Below the pieces are notes generated by a model that saw nothing but the letters and a program-made list of their open reading frames with translations, was not told where the DNA came from and made no database searches. DNA of 64,000 nucleotides from assembly GCA_023417655.1 (NCBI GenBank), contig JAEZFD010000023.1, forward strand, positions 31,702-95,701, in the 5' to 3' direction. Below, in pieces: positions 1 through 8,253 of the stretch; position 1 is the first letter of the stretch; the number at the start of each line of letters is the position of its first letter. The DNA is from Planctomycetota bacterium. GTDB lineage: Bacteria; Planctomycetota; Planctomycetia; Planctomycetales; Planctomycetaceae. The translations under genes were made by a program, and so were the position numbers.

Positions 1-597
1 TTCGGAATTCGTCGTGACGATCATCCCTCCTTCGCCGGTCGTGATCGACTTGCGAGGATGGAAACTGAAGCAAGCGGCCTGACTCAGCTGACCCGGGCGG
101 ATCCCATCCCGTTCGCCACCCAACGCACAGGCGGCGTCTTCCATGACCCAAAGACCATGCCGTTCCGCGACAGCCATGATGCCGGTCATGTCTGCCAGCA
201 GCCCGAACTTGTGGACCGGAACAATTCCGACCGTCCGCGAGGTGATGCAGTTGGCAACCACCTCTGGCGTGACGTTGAACGTCGCGAGATCGATGTCACA
301 GAAGACCGCTTTCGCACCGCAGATTTCAACAGCGTTGGCCGTTGCAACCCAGGTAAATGCCGGCACGATGACTTCATCACCGGGGCCGACTCCCAGTGCC
401 TTCAATGCACAATAGAGGGCCGTGGTTCCCGACGTGACTGCGACTGCATGCGGCACGCCGCAAAGCTCGGCGATCTTCTTTTCGAACTCAGCGACTTTCG
501 GTCCCTGCACCAGCCAGCCAGATTCCAGCACGGCAAGCACGGCTTCGCGTTCTGCGGAGCCGATGTCGACTTTAGCGATGGGAATCGGTGTTGGCAT
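1..597 (-). CDS. DegT/DnrJ/EryC1/StrS aminotransferase (C-terminus cut by window edge)
   Basis: PLP-dependent sugar aminotransferase of the DegT family; such enzymes transfer an amino group to a keto-sugar nucleotide or an inosose. The first 199 residues lie in the window. An ATG at 597 opens with MPTPIPIAKVDIG. The SGTTALYCALKALG segment binds the cofactor phosphate, EDAACALG carries the PLP-ring Asp/Ala region, and the Schiff-base lysine is K183 in FSFHPRKSITTGEGG. About 180 C-terminal residues should lie beyond position 1. It is followed upstream, 63 nt away on the same strand, by a second DegT gene, so both belong to one sugar-modification cluster. The two proteins differ clearly in sequence, so they probably act on different sugars. 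The exact substrate cannot be read from the sequence. Confidence 0.9.
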   Translation of the reverse strand, partial: MPTPIPIAKVDIGSAEREAVLAVLESGWLVQGPKVAEFEKKIAELCGVPHAVAVTSGTTALYCALKALGVGPGDEVIVPAFTWVATANAVEICGAKAVFCDIDLATFNVTPEVVANCITSRTVGIVPVHKFGLLADMTGIMAVAERHGLWVMEDAACALGGERDGIRPGQLSQAACFSFHPRKSITTGEGGMIVTTNSE

Positions 598-660
598 GAA
601 TTGGCCTGCGTGAGCAGAAGGGGCAGTCCGGCAGTGAAAATCTTGTGAAAAGGTACGGCT

Positions 661-1833
661 CTACGCCGCCCGAGCTCGGGCCTGATCGCAGGCTCGCTGA
701 AGAACTTCAACAGCCTGTTTCTGCTGTGAAACCTCAAGCTGCGGGAACATCGGCAGGCTCAGGCAATTTGCGGCGGCTGCTTCGGTATGTGGCAGTGATC
801 CCGGCTTGAAGCCCAAGTCGGCGTGGACTTCCTGCAGATGGAGTGGCACAGGGTAATAGACGGCGTGGCCGATTTTTGCTGCGGCAAGTTCATCACAGAT
901 CGCGTCGCGGTTATCGACGAGAATGGTGTACTGGCCGTAGACCGACTTCGTCTCGCAGTTCTCATCGGCGATGGACAGGCCCATCCAGAAATCGCGTCCG
1001 CTTTCGGTCAGTTCAATCGGGCGCTGTACAGACGGAGTGTTTGCGAGCATCCGGTTATAGGTCGAGGCGTGGCGACGGCGGGCGTCGTTCCACTCGTCGA
1101 GTTTAGTCAACTTGATTCGCAGGATGGCTGCTTGCAGTTCGTCGAGGCGGCTGTTCAGTCCAAGGACTTCATGGTGATACTTCACGCGTCCGCCGTGGCG
1201 ACGCAGCATCTCAACTTGGGTGTAGAGTTCCTTTGATGAAGTGGTCACAAGACCGCCGTCACCCAGTCCACCGAGGTTCTTGCTTGGGAAGAAACTATAG
1301 CAACCGGCGTCTCCAATGGAGCCAACCGGCTTTCCTTTCCAAGTGGCTCCGAGTGCCTGGCAGCAGTCTTCGAAGACAAGCAGATTGTGGCGTGTTGCGA
1401 TCGCCATAATCTTGTCCATGTCGCATGGCTGCCCAAACAGGTGAACCGGAATGATCGCCTTGGTGCGGGAAGTGATTCGGGCTTCGATGTCTTCCGGGCA
1501 GATGTTGAACGTCTGCGGATCGATGTCGGCGAAGACGGGTGTGGCTCCGACCATTCCGATCGCTTCCGTTGTCGCAATGAACGTGAAGGCGGTCGTGATC
1601 ACTTCATCGCCGGGGCCGATCCCAGCTGCTCGCAAGACAAGGTGCAGGGCATCTGTTCCACTGGCGACGCCGATGGCATGTGTTGTTTCGCAGTAGCTCG
1701 CCAGTTCGGTTTCCAAGGCCTTCACCTGAGGCCCGAGAATGTACTGGCCAGCGGCAGCAACGCTCTGCATGGCCGCGTCAATTTCGGCCTTCAGTTCCAG
1801 ATACTGCAGCGTCACATCGCACATGGGAACCAT
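661..1833 (-). CDS. DegT-family aminotransferase, WbpE-like
   Basis: Complete 390-residue PLP-dependent aminotransferase. The phosphate-binding SGTDALHLVLRAAG lies near residues 58-71, the FEDCCQALGA motif near 154-163, and the Schiff-base lysine is K185 in SFFPSKNLGGLGDGG. The start MVPMCDVTLQYLELK matches the usual MIPMxDLxxQYxxLK opening of WbpE/DesV-type enzymes, which supports the ATG at 1833. Neighbouring acetyltransferase and dehydrogenase genes reproduce the WbpB-WbpE-WbpD set. That set converts UDP-GlcNAcA to UDP-2,3-diacetamido-glucuronic acid for surface polysaccharide. In that scheme this enzyme would transaminate the 3-keto sugar, usually from glutamate. The pathway assignment is inferred from synteny; the family assignment is firm. 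Confidence 0.93.
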   Translation of the reverse strand: MVPMCDVTLQYLELKAEIDAAMQSVAAAGQYILGPQVKALETELASYCETTHAIGVASGTDALHLVLRAAGIGPGDEVITTAFTFIATTEAIGMVGATPVFADIDPQTFNICPEDIEARITSRTKAIIPVHLFGQPCDMDKIMAIATRHNLLVFEDCCQALGATWKGKPVGSIGDAGCYSFFPSKNLGGLGDGGLVTTSSKELYTQVEMLRRHGGRVKYHHEVLGLNSRLDELQAAILRIKLTKLDEWNDARRRHASTYNRMLANTPSVQRPIELTESGRDFWMGLSIADENCETKSVYGQYTILVDNRDAICDELAAAKIGHAVYYPVPLHLQEVHADLGFKPGSLPHTEAAAANCLSLPMFPQLEVSQQKQAVEVLQRACDQARARAA

Positions 1834-1860
1834 GATGAATCTTTCTGTGTGAGTTGTTCG

Positions 1861-2469
1861 TCACGCGCTGGCTGCGCTGTCCGCCTGGAGCTGGAGATGC
1901 TGGCCGTTGACGAGAAGATATTCGCGGTGACATTCCGGGCAGCTGAAGCCATCGGGACCGCGGGAGGGTTTCAGGACGAGACCGCAGTGGCAGGCCCAGC
2001 CACGGTGACGACCAGGATTTCCATAGACAAGAGCGTGGTCAGGAACGTCTTTGGTCACCACCGCTCCGGCACCGATCAGGGCGTAACTGCCGATGGTGAC
2101 TCCGCAGACAATAGTGCAGTTCGCACCCAGACTGGCTCCTTTTTTTACGAGCGTCCGCAGGTCATCTTCAGGACGGTTTCGTGGGAAGCCAGCACGCGGC
2201 GTCAGAATGTTGGTGAAGACCATCGACGGTCCGCAGAAGACTTCGTCTTCGAGCGTCACGCCACGATAGACCGAGACATTGTTTTGAATCTTGACGCCCG
2301 ACCCGACTTCGACGTCAGGACCGATGACGACGTTCTGGCCGATGTTGCAACGTTCCCCGATCCGGACCCCTTTGAGAATGTGGCTGAAATGCCAGATTCG
2401 GGTGCCGGGGCCGATTTCAACGCCGTCGTCAACGTACGACGACTCGTGGATAAACGGAGGAGTTGACAT
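1861..2469 (-). CDS. Left-handed beta-helix sugar N-acetyltransferase, WbpD-like
   Basis: Hexapeptide-repeat acyltransferase of about 202 residues. Repeats such as IGPGTRIWHFSHI, IGERCNIGQNVVIG and VEVGSGVKIQNNVSV form the beta-helix; NILTPRAGFPR is the loop typical of WbpD/WlbB enzymes. The C-terminal 45 residues carry a CHCG...CPEC pattern that looks like a small zinc ribbon. I place the start at the ATG at 2469 (MSTPPFIHESS), four codons inside the longest frame. Family members begin with an FIHPTA-like segment, and the upstream AAGGA would otherwise touch the first ATG. It probably acetylates the 3-amino group of UDP-2-acetamido-3-amino-glucuronate. It lies 27 nt downstream of its dehydrogenase partner's side of the cluster and directly before the aminotransferase. 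Confidence 0.9.
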   Translation of the reverse strand: MSTPPFIHESSYVDDGVEIGPGTRIWHFSHILKGVRIGERCNIGQNVVIGPDVEVGSGVKIQNNVSVYRGVTLEDEVFCGPSMVFTNILTPRAGFPRNRPEDDLRTLVKKGASLGANCTIVCGVTIGSYALIGAGAVVTKDVPDHALVYGNPGRHRGWACHCGLVLKPSRGPDGFSCPECHREYLLVNGQHLQLQADSAASA

Positions 2470-2506
2470 CAGCGAATTCATCCTTGAATGGACAACGACT
2501 GTCGGC

Positions 2507-3529
2507 CTACGCGGCGCGTTGCAGGCGAAGACGCTGTGACTTCAGTGACTGCTCGACCGCTTCCAGAACCTTGACGACCTGTAGTCCGTTCTGGCCATCG
2601 CTCAGTGGCTGGGTGTCGTTCTGGATGCTGGAGATGAAATGGCTGGTCTCTTCCAGCAGTGGTTCTTTGGAAGCAATGTGCGGAATCACGATATCGCCGT
2701 GGCGAACCTTCACAGCTCCCATTGCATCGGCGACGGCCATCTCGCGAGCGGCTCCCTTGTCGTAGACACGGATCTTCTCTGAGACCTGCATGTCGTCGAA
2801 GACCACCATTTTCTTGGATCCGACGACAACGATCTGTCGAGTTTTCAGGGGGTCGAGCCATGAAACATGGATGTTGGCGATGCGACCATCGTTGAATCGC
2901 AGGTTTGCAAAAACCACGTCTTCAACACCCGGCTGCAGATAGCTCTGGCCCGAGGCGTCGATGTGATCCTGCTCGGCACCGAACAGGTAATGAATGATCG
3001 AGATGTCATGCGGAGCGAGTGACCAGAAGGCGTTTTCGTCTGAACGCACGACTCCCAGATTCAGCCGCTGGCAATAGATGTAATAGATCTCGCCGAGGTT
3101 GCCTGACTCGATTTCTTTCTTCAGGTACTGAACGGCTGGGTGGTACATCAGCAGGTGCCCGACCATCAGTTTCCGGTCGTATGCTTCTGCGAGCCGGACG
3201 AGTTCTTCCGCATGGTCAGCGCGGAGCGTCATGGGCTTTTCGACATAGACATGCTTGCCGGCCAGCAGAGCGTCGCGGGCCATGGCGAAGTGCATCGGAG
3301 CAGGCGTCGCGAGAGCAATCGCGTCCAGCGATTCGTTATCGAGCAGCTCCTGATAGTTGGACGTACTGCGGGCTCCCGGGTGCTGTTTCGCATGCTGAGC
3401 AAGCCGATTGGCATCAGCGTCACAGATCATCGTCAGATCGCAGCCGGGGGTGCGCGAGAAGCTACGGAGGACATTTTGCCCCCAGCCTCCAAGGCCGACA
3501 ACGCCAAGTCGAACTGGTTCTTGTGCCAT
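2507..3529 (-). CDS. Gfo/Idh/MocA oxidoreductase, WbpB-like
   Basis: NAD(P)-dependent sugar dehydrogenase of about 340 residues. The N-terminal Rossmann fold has the LGVVGLGGWGQNVLRSF dinucleotide motif, and the conserved EKPMTL motif (HVYVEKPMTLRADHAEEL) carries the catalytic-domain lysine. VGHLLMYHPAVQYLK matches the substrate-domain entry of WbpB/WlbA enzymes. I prefer the ATG at 3529 (MAQEPVRLG): GCAGGAAGCAC-ATG gives a well spaced Shine-Dalgarno, whereas the longer frame adds an unconserved 18-residue tail. It probably oxidises C3 of UDP-N-acetylglucosaminuronic acid, feeding the aminotransferase and acetyltransferase downstream. Alternative: another nucleotide-sugar dehydrogenase of the same family. 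Confidence 0.9.
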   Translation of the reverse strand: MAQEPVRLGVVGLGGWGQNVLRSFSRTPGCDLTMICDADANRLAQHAKQHPGARSTSNYQELLDNESLDAIALATPAPMHFAMARDALLAGKHVYVEKPMTLRADHAEELVRLAEAYDRKLMVGHLLMYHPAVQYLKKEIESGNLGEIYYIYCQRLNLGVVRSDENAFWSLAPHDISIIHYLFGAEQDHIDASGQSYLQPGVEDVVFANLRFNDGRIANIHVSWLDPLKTRQIVVVGSKKMVVFDDMQVSEKIRVYDKGAAREMAVADAMGAVKVRHGDIVIPHIASKEPLLEETSHFISSIQNDTQPLSDGQNGLQVVKVLEAVEQSLKSQRLRLQRAA

Positions 3530-3799
3530 GGTGCTTCCTGCTCTTGGCTCCGCGCCATCCTGGGCGGTGTGACAATTGCTCAAATGGCAATCATTGATCG
3601 ATTTTTGAGCGTTCTAGAAGAAGTCCGAAATCCGAGCAAGGTCAATCATCTGACAGCCAGACTTTGTCAGATTTCTGAGAGATCTGACTTCAATCTTTGC
3701 CGATGTCTGGAATTGACTCGCCTCCGAACTTCGCCAGCTCTCCATCTCTCAGAGGATGTTTTCCGGACGCTCTTGGCAGCGACGGCAATCGGGTCCTGC

Positions 3800-4852
3800 T
3801 CAGGCGGCGCGTCGGGCTGAGTCGGCGAAGTCCCAGTAAATATGTCGGGACCAGGCCGCTTCCTGCCAGGCAGGGTCGCGGAATGTCAGGTTGATCATGA
3901 AGCGGGCGACTTCCCGAGCGGAATAGTCCCGGTGAGCCCGATTCCAGCCGTTTTGTGCGATGCGTCGCCAATCGTCATCGTTCTGACTGAACTGCCGACA
4001 CTTCGAGATGAGATCCTGAATGTCCTCGAAGTAGATGATCTCTTCAGGGCCGTAGAGTTCTTCCAACCCGCCGTCGTGGTAGTTGAGCGTCAGCAGACCG
4101 TTTCCGGTCGTGTGGGCGATGCGGTCTGATGAGCACATGGCCACATCGCGGCGGCGAGTGAGGTTCAAGGCCATCCGGCTGCGGGACATGATGTCGTCCC
4201 GTTCGAAGCCGAAGACAAATGGCTGATCCATGCAGCCAAAGAATCCAAAACGGAACTCCGGCAGGCCAGCTTTGAGCTGTTCGAGGAACTGCCGTCGCTC
4301 TGGCAGTCCTTTGTCCGTGCCGAAGAAGACCAAATCGTAATCAGGTTTCGGGCACTCGAAGGCCTTTTTGCATTCGATCGATGGTTCAACGGAGTTCGGG
4401 ATGAATGCGGCTGGGCGGCCGGGGCCTGCGTAGGGACGGAGTAGTTCCCCGCCAGTTGAGATGAAGACTGCATCGACGTAGGGGAGCTTCGCCTGAACGT
4501 GATCCACTTTGGCCCCTGGCCAGATCGCATCGCCGTAGTACAGGCAGATCTTCATCTCAGGGAAGCGTGACCGAGCTGTCTGAATGGTGGCAGGCGTCAG
4601 AAGTGCGGAATGCCCCAGCACGAGCAGTTCGGGACGAAGGGTCTCGATGCACTTCAGGAACTTGCGGTTCGTGGCCCAGAGTCCCCCTGTCCGGCTGCAG
4701 AGTGGCGAGAGCATTCTCGCCCGGTCGCTGATACTGAACGGATAGACATAGTGACCGGCCTGAACCAGTCCCTGATGAATCTTGTGATCCCAGCCGAAAT
4801 ACCGGGCGCCGTCTTTGTCGAAGCTGTAGTTGGCCGCGTGCAGAATACGCAT
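3800..4852 (-). CDS. CgeB-like glycosyltransferase
   Basis: GT-B type glycosyltransferase of about 350 residues resembling spore-maturation protein CgeB and related family 1 transferases. It opens with MRILHAANYSFDKDG, has a middle linker with AFIPNSVEPS, and a C-terminal nucleotide-sugar half with DLVFFGTDKGLPERR, SRSRMALNLTRR and a GNGLLTLNYHDGGLEELYG motif. The last matches the G(x)FLLTxxxxxLxElF consensus of CgeB C-termini. The start is placed at the ATG at 4852 because AAAGGACGCCG-ATG is a good ribosome site; the longest frame adds 17 unconserved residues. It lies upstream of the WbpB/D/E-like genes on the same strand, so it probably attaches a sugar to a surface glycan or protein. Donor and acceptor are unknown. 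Confidence 0.82.
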   Translation of the reverse strand: MRILHAANYSFDKDGARYFGWDHKIHQGLVQAGHYVYPFSISDRARMLSPLCSRTGGLWATNRKFLKCIETLRPELLVLGHSALLTPATIQTARSRFPEMKICLYYGDAIWPGAKVDHVQAKLPYVDAVFISTGGELLRPYAGPGRPAAFIPNSVEPSIECKKAFECPKPDYDLVFFGTDKGLPERRQFLEQLKAGLPEFRFGFFGCMDQPFVFGFERDDIMSRSRMALNLTRRRDVAMCSSDRIAHTTGNGLLTLNYHDGGLEELYGPEEIIYFEDIQDLISKCRQFSQNDDDWRRIAQNGWNRAHRDYSAREVARFMINLTFRDPAWQEAAWSRHIYWDFADSARRAA

Positions 4853-4998
4853 CGGCGTCCTTTCCGATTCCATTCGAACGGTCGTCTGCGGACATGGTCG
4901 CATGTCCAGACAACACCCCGCGACTATCTGTCATCGGGGCGGAATGGGTCAAGATCGTTCACCGGAACCGAGTAGGTGACGTCGCCCGGGGGGTGTCC

Positions 4999-5038
4999 AA
5001 AAAAAGAAAGACGCTGCCTCCGACTGGGCAGCGTCTTT
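4999..5038 (-). terminator. Rho-independent terminator of the aldehyde dehydrogenase gene
   Basis: A 12-bp perfect stem, AAAGACGCTGCC (5007-5018) with its complement at 5027-5038, has an 8-nt loop. On the minus strand it is followed by CTTTTTTT. It sits 25 nt after the aldehyde dehydrogenase stop codon, so it ends that transcript and insulates the sugar cluster. Confidence 0.88.
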
Positions 5039-5062
5039 AAAAGCATTCCCTCATGACGGACG

Positions 5063-6544
5063 TCAATCGAGGCTGACGGTGACCGTTTTGTGCTCGAGGT
5101 AATTGGACAGAGCCGATTCACCCAGTTCGCGTCCGATTCCGGATTGCTTGTAGCCACCGAACGGAGCACCGGCGTCGAAGACGTCGTAGCAGTTCACCCA
5201 GACGGTGCCGGCGCGAAGAGCGGCGGCGACCTTGTGAGCTTTTGCGACATCTCGGGTCCAGACGGCCGCAGCCAGACCGAAGGTCGTCTTGTTCCCTCGC
5301 TGAATCACTTCGTCGACGCTGCTGAACGGCAGGATGCTCAGCACGGGGCCGAAGATTTCGTCGGTCGCAATGGCCATCTCGTCTTTGACGTTATCGAAGA
5401 CAGTGGGCTCGACAAAGAAACCTTTGTCACCATGTCGGTTTCCACCGATGACGCAATCGGCGCCTTCTTTCTTCCCCTGTTCGATGTAGCCCATGATCTT
5501 GTTGAACTGATCCTTGTCGATCTGCGGACCATGGGTCGTACTTGTGTCGAACGGGTTGCCGGTCTTACGTTCCTTCGCCTTGGCAACAACTTCTTTCACG
5601 AAGTCTTTGTGAATGGACTTTTCCACAAACAGGCGGCTCCCGGCACAGCAGCACTGACCTTGATTGAAAAACAATCCGAACTCGGCCCCATGAACCGCTG
5701 CGTCGATGTCGGCGTCGGCGAAAATGATGTTCGGGCTCTTTCCCCCGAGCTCGAATGTCGTCCGCTTCATCGTTCCGGCTGCTTCACGCATGATGATCTG
5801 GCCGGTCTCGGTCGAGCCTGTGAAGGCGATCTTGTCGACGTCAGGATGCCGGACGATGGCAGCGCCTGTGTCTCCGAATCCGGTGACGATGTTAATGACG
5901 CCATCAGGAATTCCGGCTTCCTGAGCAAGTTCCGCGAGCCGCAGGCAGGAGAGCGGCGTCTGTTCCGCTGGCTTCATGACGATGGTGCAACCGGTTGCCA
6001 GGGCCGGGCCCCATTTCCAGGCAACCATCAGTGCCGGGAAGTTCCAGGGAATGATCTGGCCAACAACTCCAACCGGTTCTTTCCGGCTGTAGCTGAAGTA
6101 ATTGCCGCGAACAGGAATCGTCAGACCATGAATCTTGTCAGCCCAGCCAGCGTAATATCGCAGAGTATCGACGACGAGCGGCAGGTCGGCGTTGCGGGCG
6201 TCGACAATTGGCTTGCCGTTGTCGAGTGTTTCGAGGGCCGCCAGTTCATCGATGTGAGATTCGATCAGGTCGGCCAGTCGGAAGATCAAGGTTCCCCGAT
6301 CGCGGGCATCCATCGTTGCCCAGGGGCCTGACTCGAAGGCACGGCGAGCGGCTTTCACTGCGAGGTCGACGTCAGCGGCGTTCGCTTTGGCGACATCGGC
6401 GATTTTCTCCTCGGTCGCAGGGTGAAATGTCGGGAAGGTCTCGCCGCTCACGGAGTCACACCACTTCCCGTCGATCAGGAGTTGGGTGCGGCGGATCTTG
6501 GGGGGGGTATGAACCTTCGGCGGCGCAGCGACGGCAGTTGACAT
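5063..6544 (-). CDS. NAD(P)-dependent aldehyde dehydrogenase
   Basis: Class 1/2-type aldehyde dehydrogenase, 493 residues, oxidising an aldehyde to the acid in the cytosol. Visible features are the PWNFP nucleotide-binding loop (about 167-171), FTGSTETGQ (about 241-249), the general-base glutamate in FELGGKSPN (E265) and the nucleophile in NQGQCCCAGSR (C299). The C-terminus has the canonical PFGGYKQSGIGRELGE oligomerisation segment. The start is set at the ATG at 6544: CCAGGAGTTACAG-ATG is a strong Shine-Dalgarno, while the longer frame adds 27 unconserved residues. It closely resembles betaine- and retinal-dehydrogenase-like enzymes in layout. The substrate is not predictable. It is monocistronic, with a terminator directly downstream. 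Confidence 0.95.
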   Translation of the reverse strand: MSTAVAAPPKVHTPPKIRRTQLLIDGKWCDSVSGETFPTFHPATEEKIADVAKANAADVDLAVKAARRAFESGPWATMDARDRGTLIFRLADLIESHIDELAALETLDNGKPIVDARNADLPLVVDTLRYYAGWADKIHGLTIPVRGNYFSYSRKEPVGVVGQIIPWNFPALMVAWKWGPALATGCTIVMKPAEQTPLSCLRLAELAQEAGIPDGVINIVTGFGDTGAAIVRHPDVDKIAFTGSTETGQIIMREAAGTMKRTTFELGGKSPNIIFADADIDAAVHGAEFGLFFNQGQCCCAGSRLFVEKSIHKDFVKEVVAKAKERKTGNPFDTSTTHGPQIDKDQFNKIMGYIEQGKKEGADCVIGGNRHGDKGFFVEPTVFDNVKDEMAIATDEIFGPVLSILPFSSVDEVIQRGNKTTFGLAAAVWTRDVAKAHKVAAALRAGTVWVNCYDVFDAGAPFGGYKQSGIGRELGESALSNYLEHKTVTVSLD

Positions 6545-6808
6545 CTGTAACTCCTGGAGATGAAGCAATCCGGTCAGGACGGTCGAACAGGACATCCGTT
6601 CTGCTGATCCGTCGAAGTCCTCCACGTCGCGGTCGGCTGATCAGGCGTGCTTCAGCCGGAGTTCGCAACGGAGGTGATCAGGAAAATGACCACACTGATA
6701 TTTTGACGCTCACTGATGTGAGAGTCCAGTGCCGCACCTGTTGCCGCTTGTCCAGCTCAGCTGATTTCCCTGTCCGCGAGTGACGCCGAGGCATACGGCA
6801 TGGCAGAT

Positions 6809-8110
6809 TTACCGGCCTTTGTTCTCGATGCGATAGAGATGATTCTCACTTCGCAAGAAGATGGCATTATCGGCGATGGCATATGAGGCGAAGGTGCGTT
6901 CGTCCTTATCGAGCTGGCTTTCTGCCAGAACTTCAAACTTCGGCGATGCTGCGATCACCGTCGTGTGGCCTTGCTCATCCTGAAAGTAGACACGGTTTTC
7001 AAGGAGCAATGGGGAAGCCGAGAAGTTTCCACCGAGGCGCTGTTGCCAGTGTTCTTCGCCGGTCACGGCATCAACGCAACGGGCGATTCCCTTGTCGGAG
7101 ACAAAGAAGAGAAGCTTGTCGACGAGCAACAGTGAAGGGGAGTGAGGAACCTGTTTGTCGGTTTCCCAGCGAATATGGGTCGCGGTAACGTCGCCGGTTC
7201 CGGTCGGATCAATTGCGAACAGCTTAGGCTTATTATATCCGCTGCAAACATAGACCAGACCGTTGCCGTACACCGGCCGAGGAATCACGGAGTAGCCTTC
7301 ACCGTAACTCGCCTTCCAGATCTCTTTTCCCGTCTGGGGCTCATAGGCAATGACTCCGCCGCTACCAGGACAGATCGCCTGTTGCTGTCCGTTCACGGTG
7401 ATCAGCAACGGCGTTGAGAACGAGAAGCCTTTGCTGGCGGTGAACGATCGATTTTCTTTCCAGCGTGTTTCTCCGGTTTTCTTGTCGAGACCGATGACAT
7501 ACTGCTGATCAGTGCCGTCACAGCAGATGATCAGAACGTCCCCAGCCAGAGCAGGAGATCCCCCATTGCCATGCTGCGGCTCATAGTCGAGGACTCGCTT
7601 CCAGACGACATTGCCATCCAGTGTCAGCCGGGCAGTGCCGTTGGAACCGAAGTGAAGGTAGAGTCCGTCGCCTTCGACAATCGGAGTCGGGCTCGCATGG
7701 CTGTTTTTCTTATGGATCTGCACATTCGTCGGGTGCTGCAGAACGGTCTTTTCCCAGATCTGTTCGCCGGTCTTCGCATTCAGGCAGACCGCTCCCAGAA
7801 TGACCTCGCCTTTATCGTTCTCGCCCTCTCCCTTAGTGACCGTCGAGGTAGTGAGGTAAATGCGATCTTTTACGATGACGGGGGAAGACCACGCGATCCC
7901 TTTGACGGGACGTTTCCAGGTGATGTTCGTCGACTCATCCCATTTCAAAGGGAAGTTTGCCCCGCCGGCGTGTCCTTGTCCTTGAGGACCCCGAAATTCA
8001 GGCCAGTCATCGGCTCGACTTTCGGAGGCCATCAACAGGACAGCCAGCAACCCTGAGAGGGCCGCACACAGCCAGCAACACAGAACGAAGCGTCGATTCT
8101 GAGAGAGCAC
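6809..8110 (-). CDS. Secreted PQQ-type beta-propeller protein
   Basis: Exported protein of about 433 residues with an eight-bladed quinoprotein-like propeller. A signal peptide is visible (FVLCCWLCAALSGLLAVLLMASESRA), followed by the DWPEFRGPQGQGH opening that is very common in planctomycete outer propeller proteins. Blade motifs include LNAKTGEQIWEK, LDKKTGETRWKE, YEPQTGKEIWKA and VDAVTGEEHWQQ. I place the start at a GTG at 8110, because AAAGGATCTGAC-GTG provides the ribosome site and puts the signal peptide at the N-terminus; the longer ATG frame adds 42 unlikely residues. No dehydrogenase active-site motifs are evident, so it is more likely a binding or scaffold protein than an enzyme. Function unknown. 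Confidence 0.88.
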   Translation of the reverse strand: MLSQNRRFVLCCWLCAALSGLLAVLLMASESRADDWPEFRGPQGQGHAGGANFPLKWDESTNITWKRPVKGIAWSSPVIVKDRIYLTTSTVTKGEGENDKGEVILGAVCLNAKTGEQIWEKTVLQHPTNVQIHKKNSHASPTPIVEGDGLYLHFGSNGTARLTLDGNVVWKRVLDYEPQHGNGGSPALAGDVLIICCDGTDQQYVIGLDKKTGETRWKENRSFTASKGFSFSTPLLITVNGQQQAICPGSGGVIAYEPQTGKEIWKASYGEGYSVIPRPVYGNGLVYVCSGYNKPKLFAIDPTGTGDVTATHIRWETDKQVPHSPSLLLVDKLLFFVSDKGIARCVDAVTGEEHWQQRLGGNFSASPLLLENRVYFQDEQGHTTVIAASPKFEVLAESQLDKDERTFASYAIADNAIFLRSENHLYRIENKGR

Positions 8111-8189
8111 GTCAGATCCTTTTCGTCTTACAGACAGACTGAACAGACAGACCGACAGTGAGGCAAACGTGAGCGGCTTTGGGGAAAAT

Positions 8190-8229
8190 CGCCCCTTCTG
8201 TGGATCAGGTTCCTGCAACAGAAGGGGCG
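8190..8229 (-). terminator. Terminator after the phosphoglycerate mutase gene
   Basis: A 12-bp stem, CGCCCCTTCTGT (8190-8201) paired with 8218-8229, has a 16-nt loop. On the minus strand it is followed by ATTTTCC. It lies 24 nt after the stop of the mutase gene at 8254. The U-tract is short. Confidence 0.75.
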
Positions 8230-8253
8230 GCTTCAATCATTCCATGGGGTGCT

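Noticed and set aside
1387..2466. Long plus-strand frame of 359 codons
   Set aside because: It lies antisense to the WbpE-like and WbpD-like genes and its protein has no family character; a high-GC shadow.
5090..6331. Long plus-strand frame of 413 codons opposite the aldehyde dehydrogenase
   Set aside because: Antisense shadow; the minus-strand protein has all ALDH motifs.
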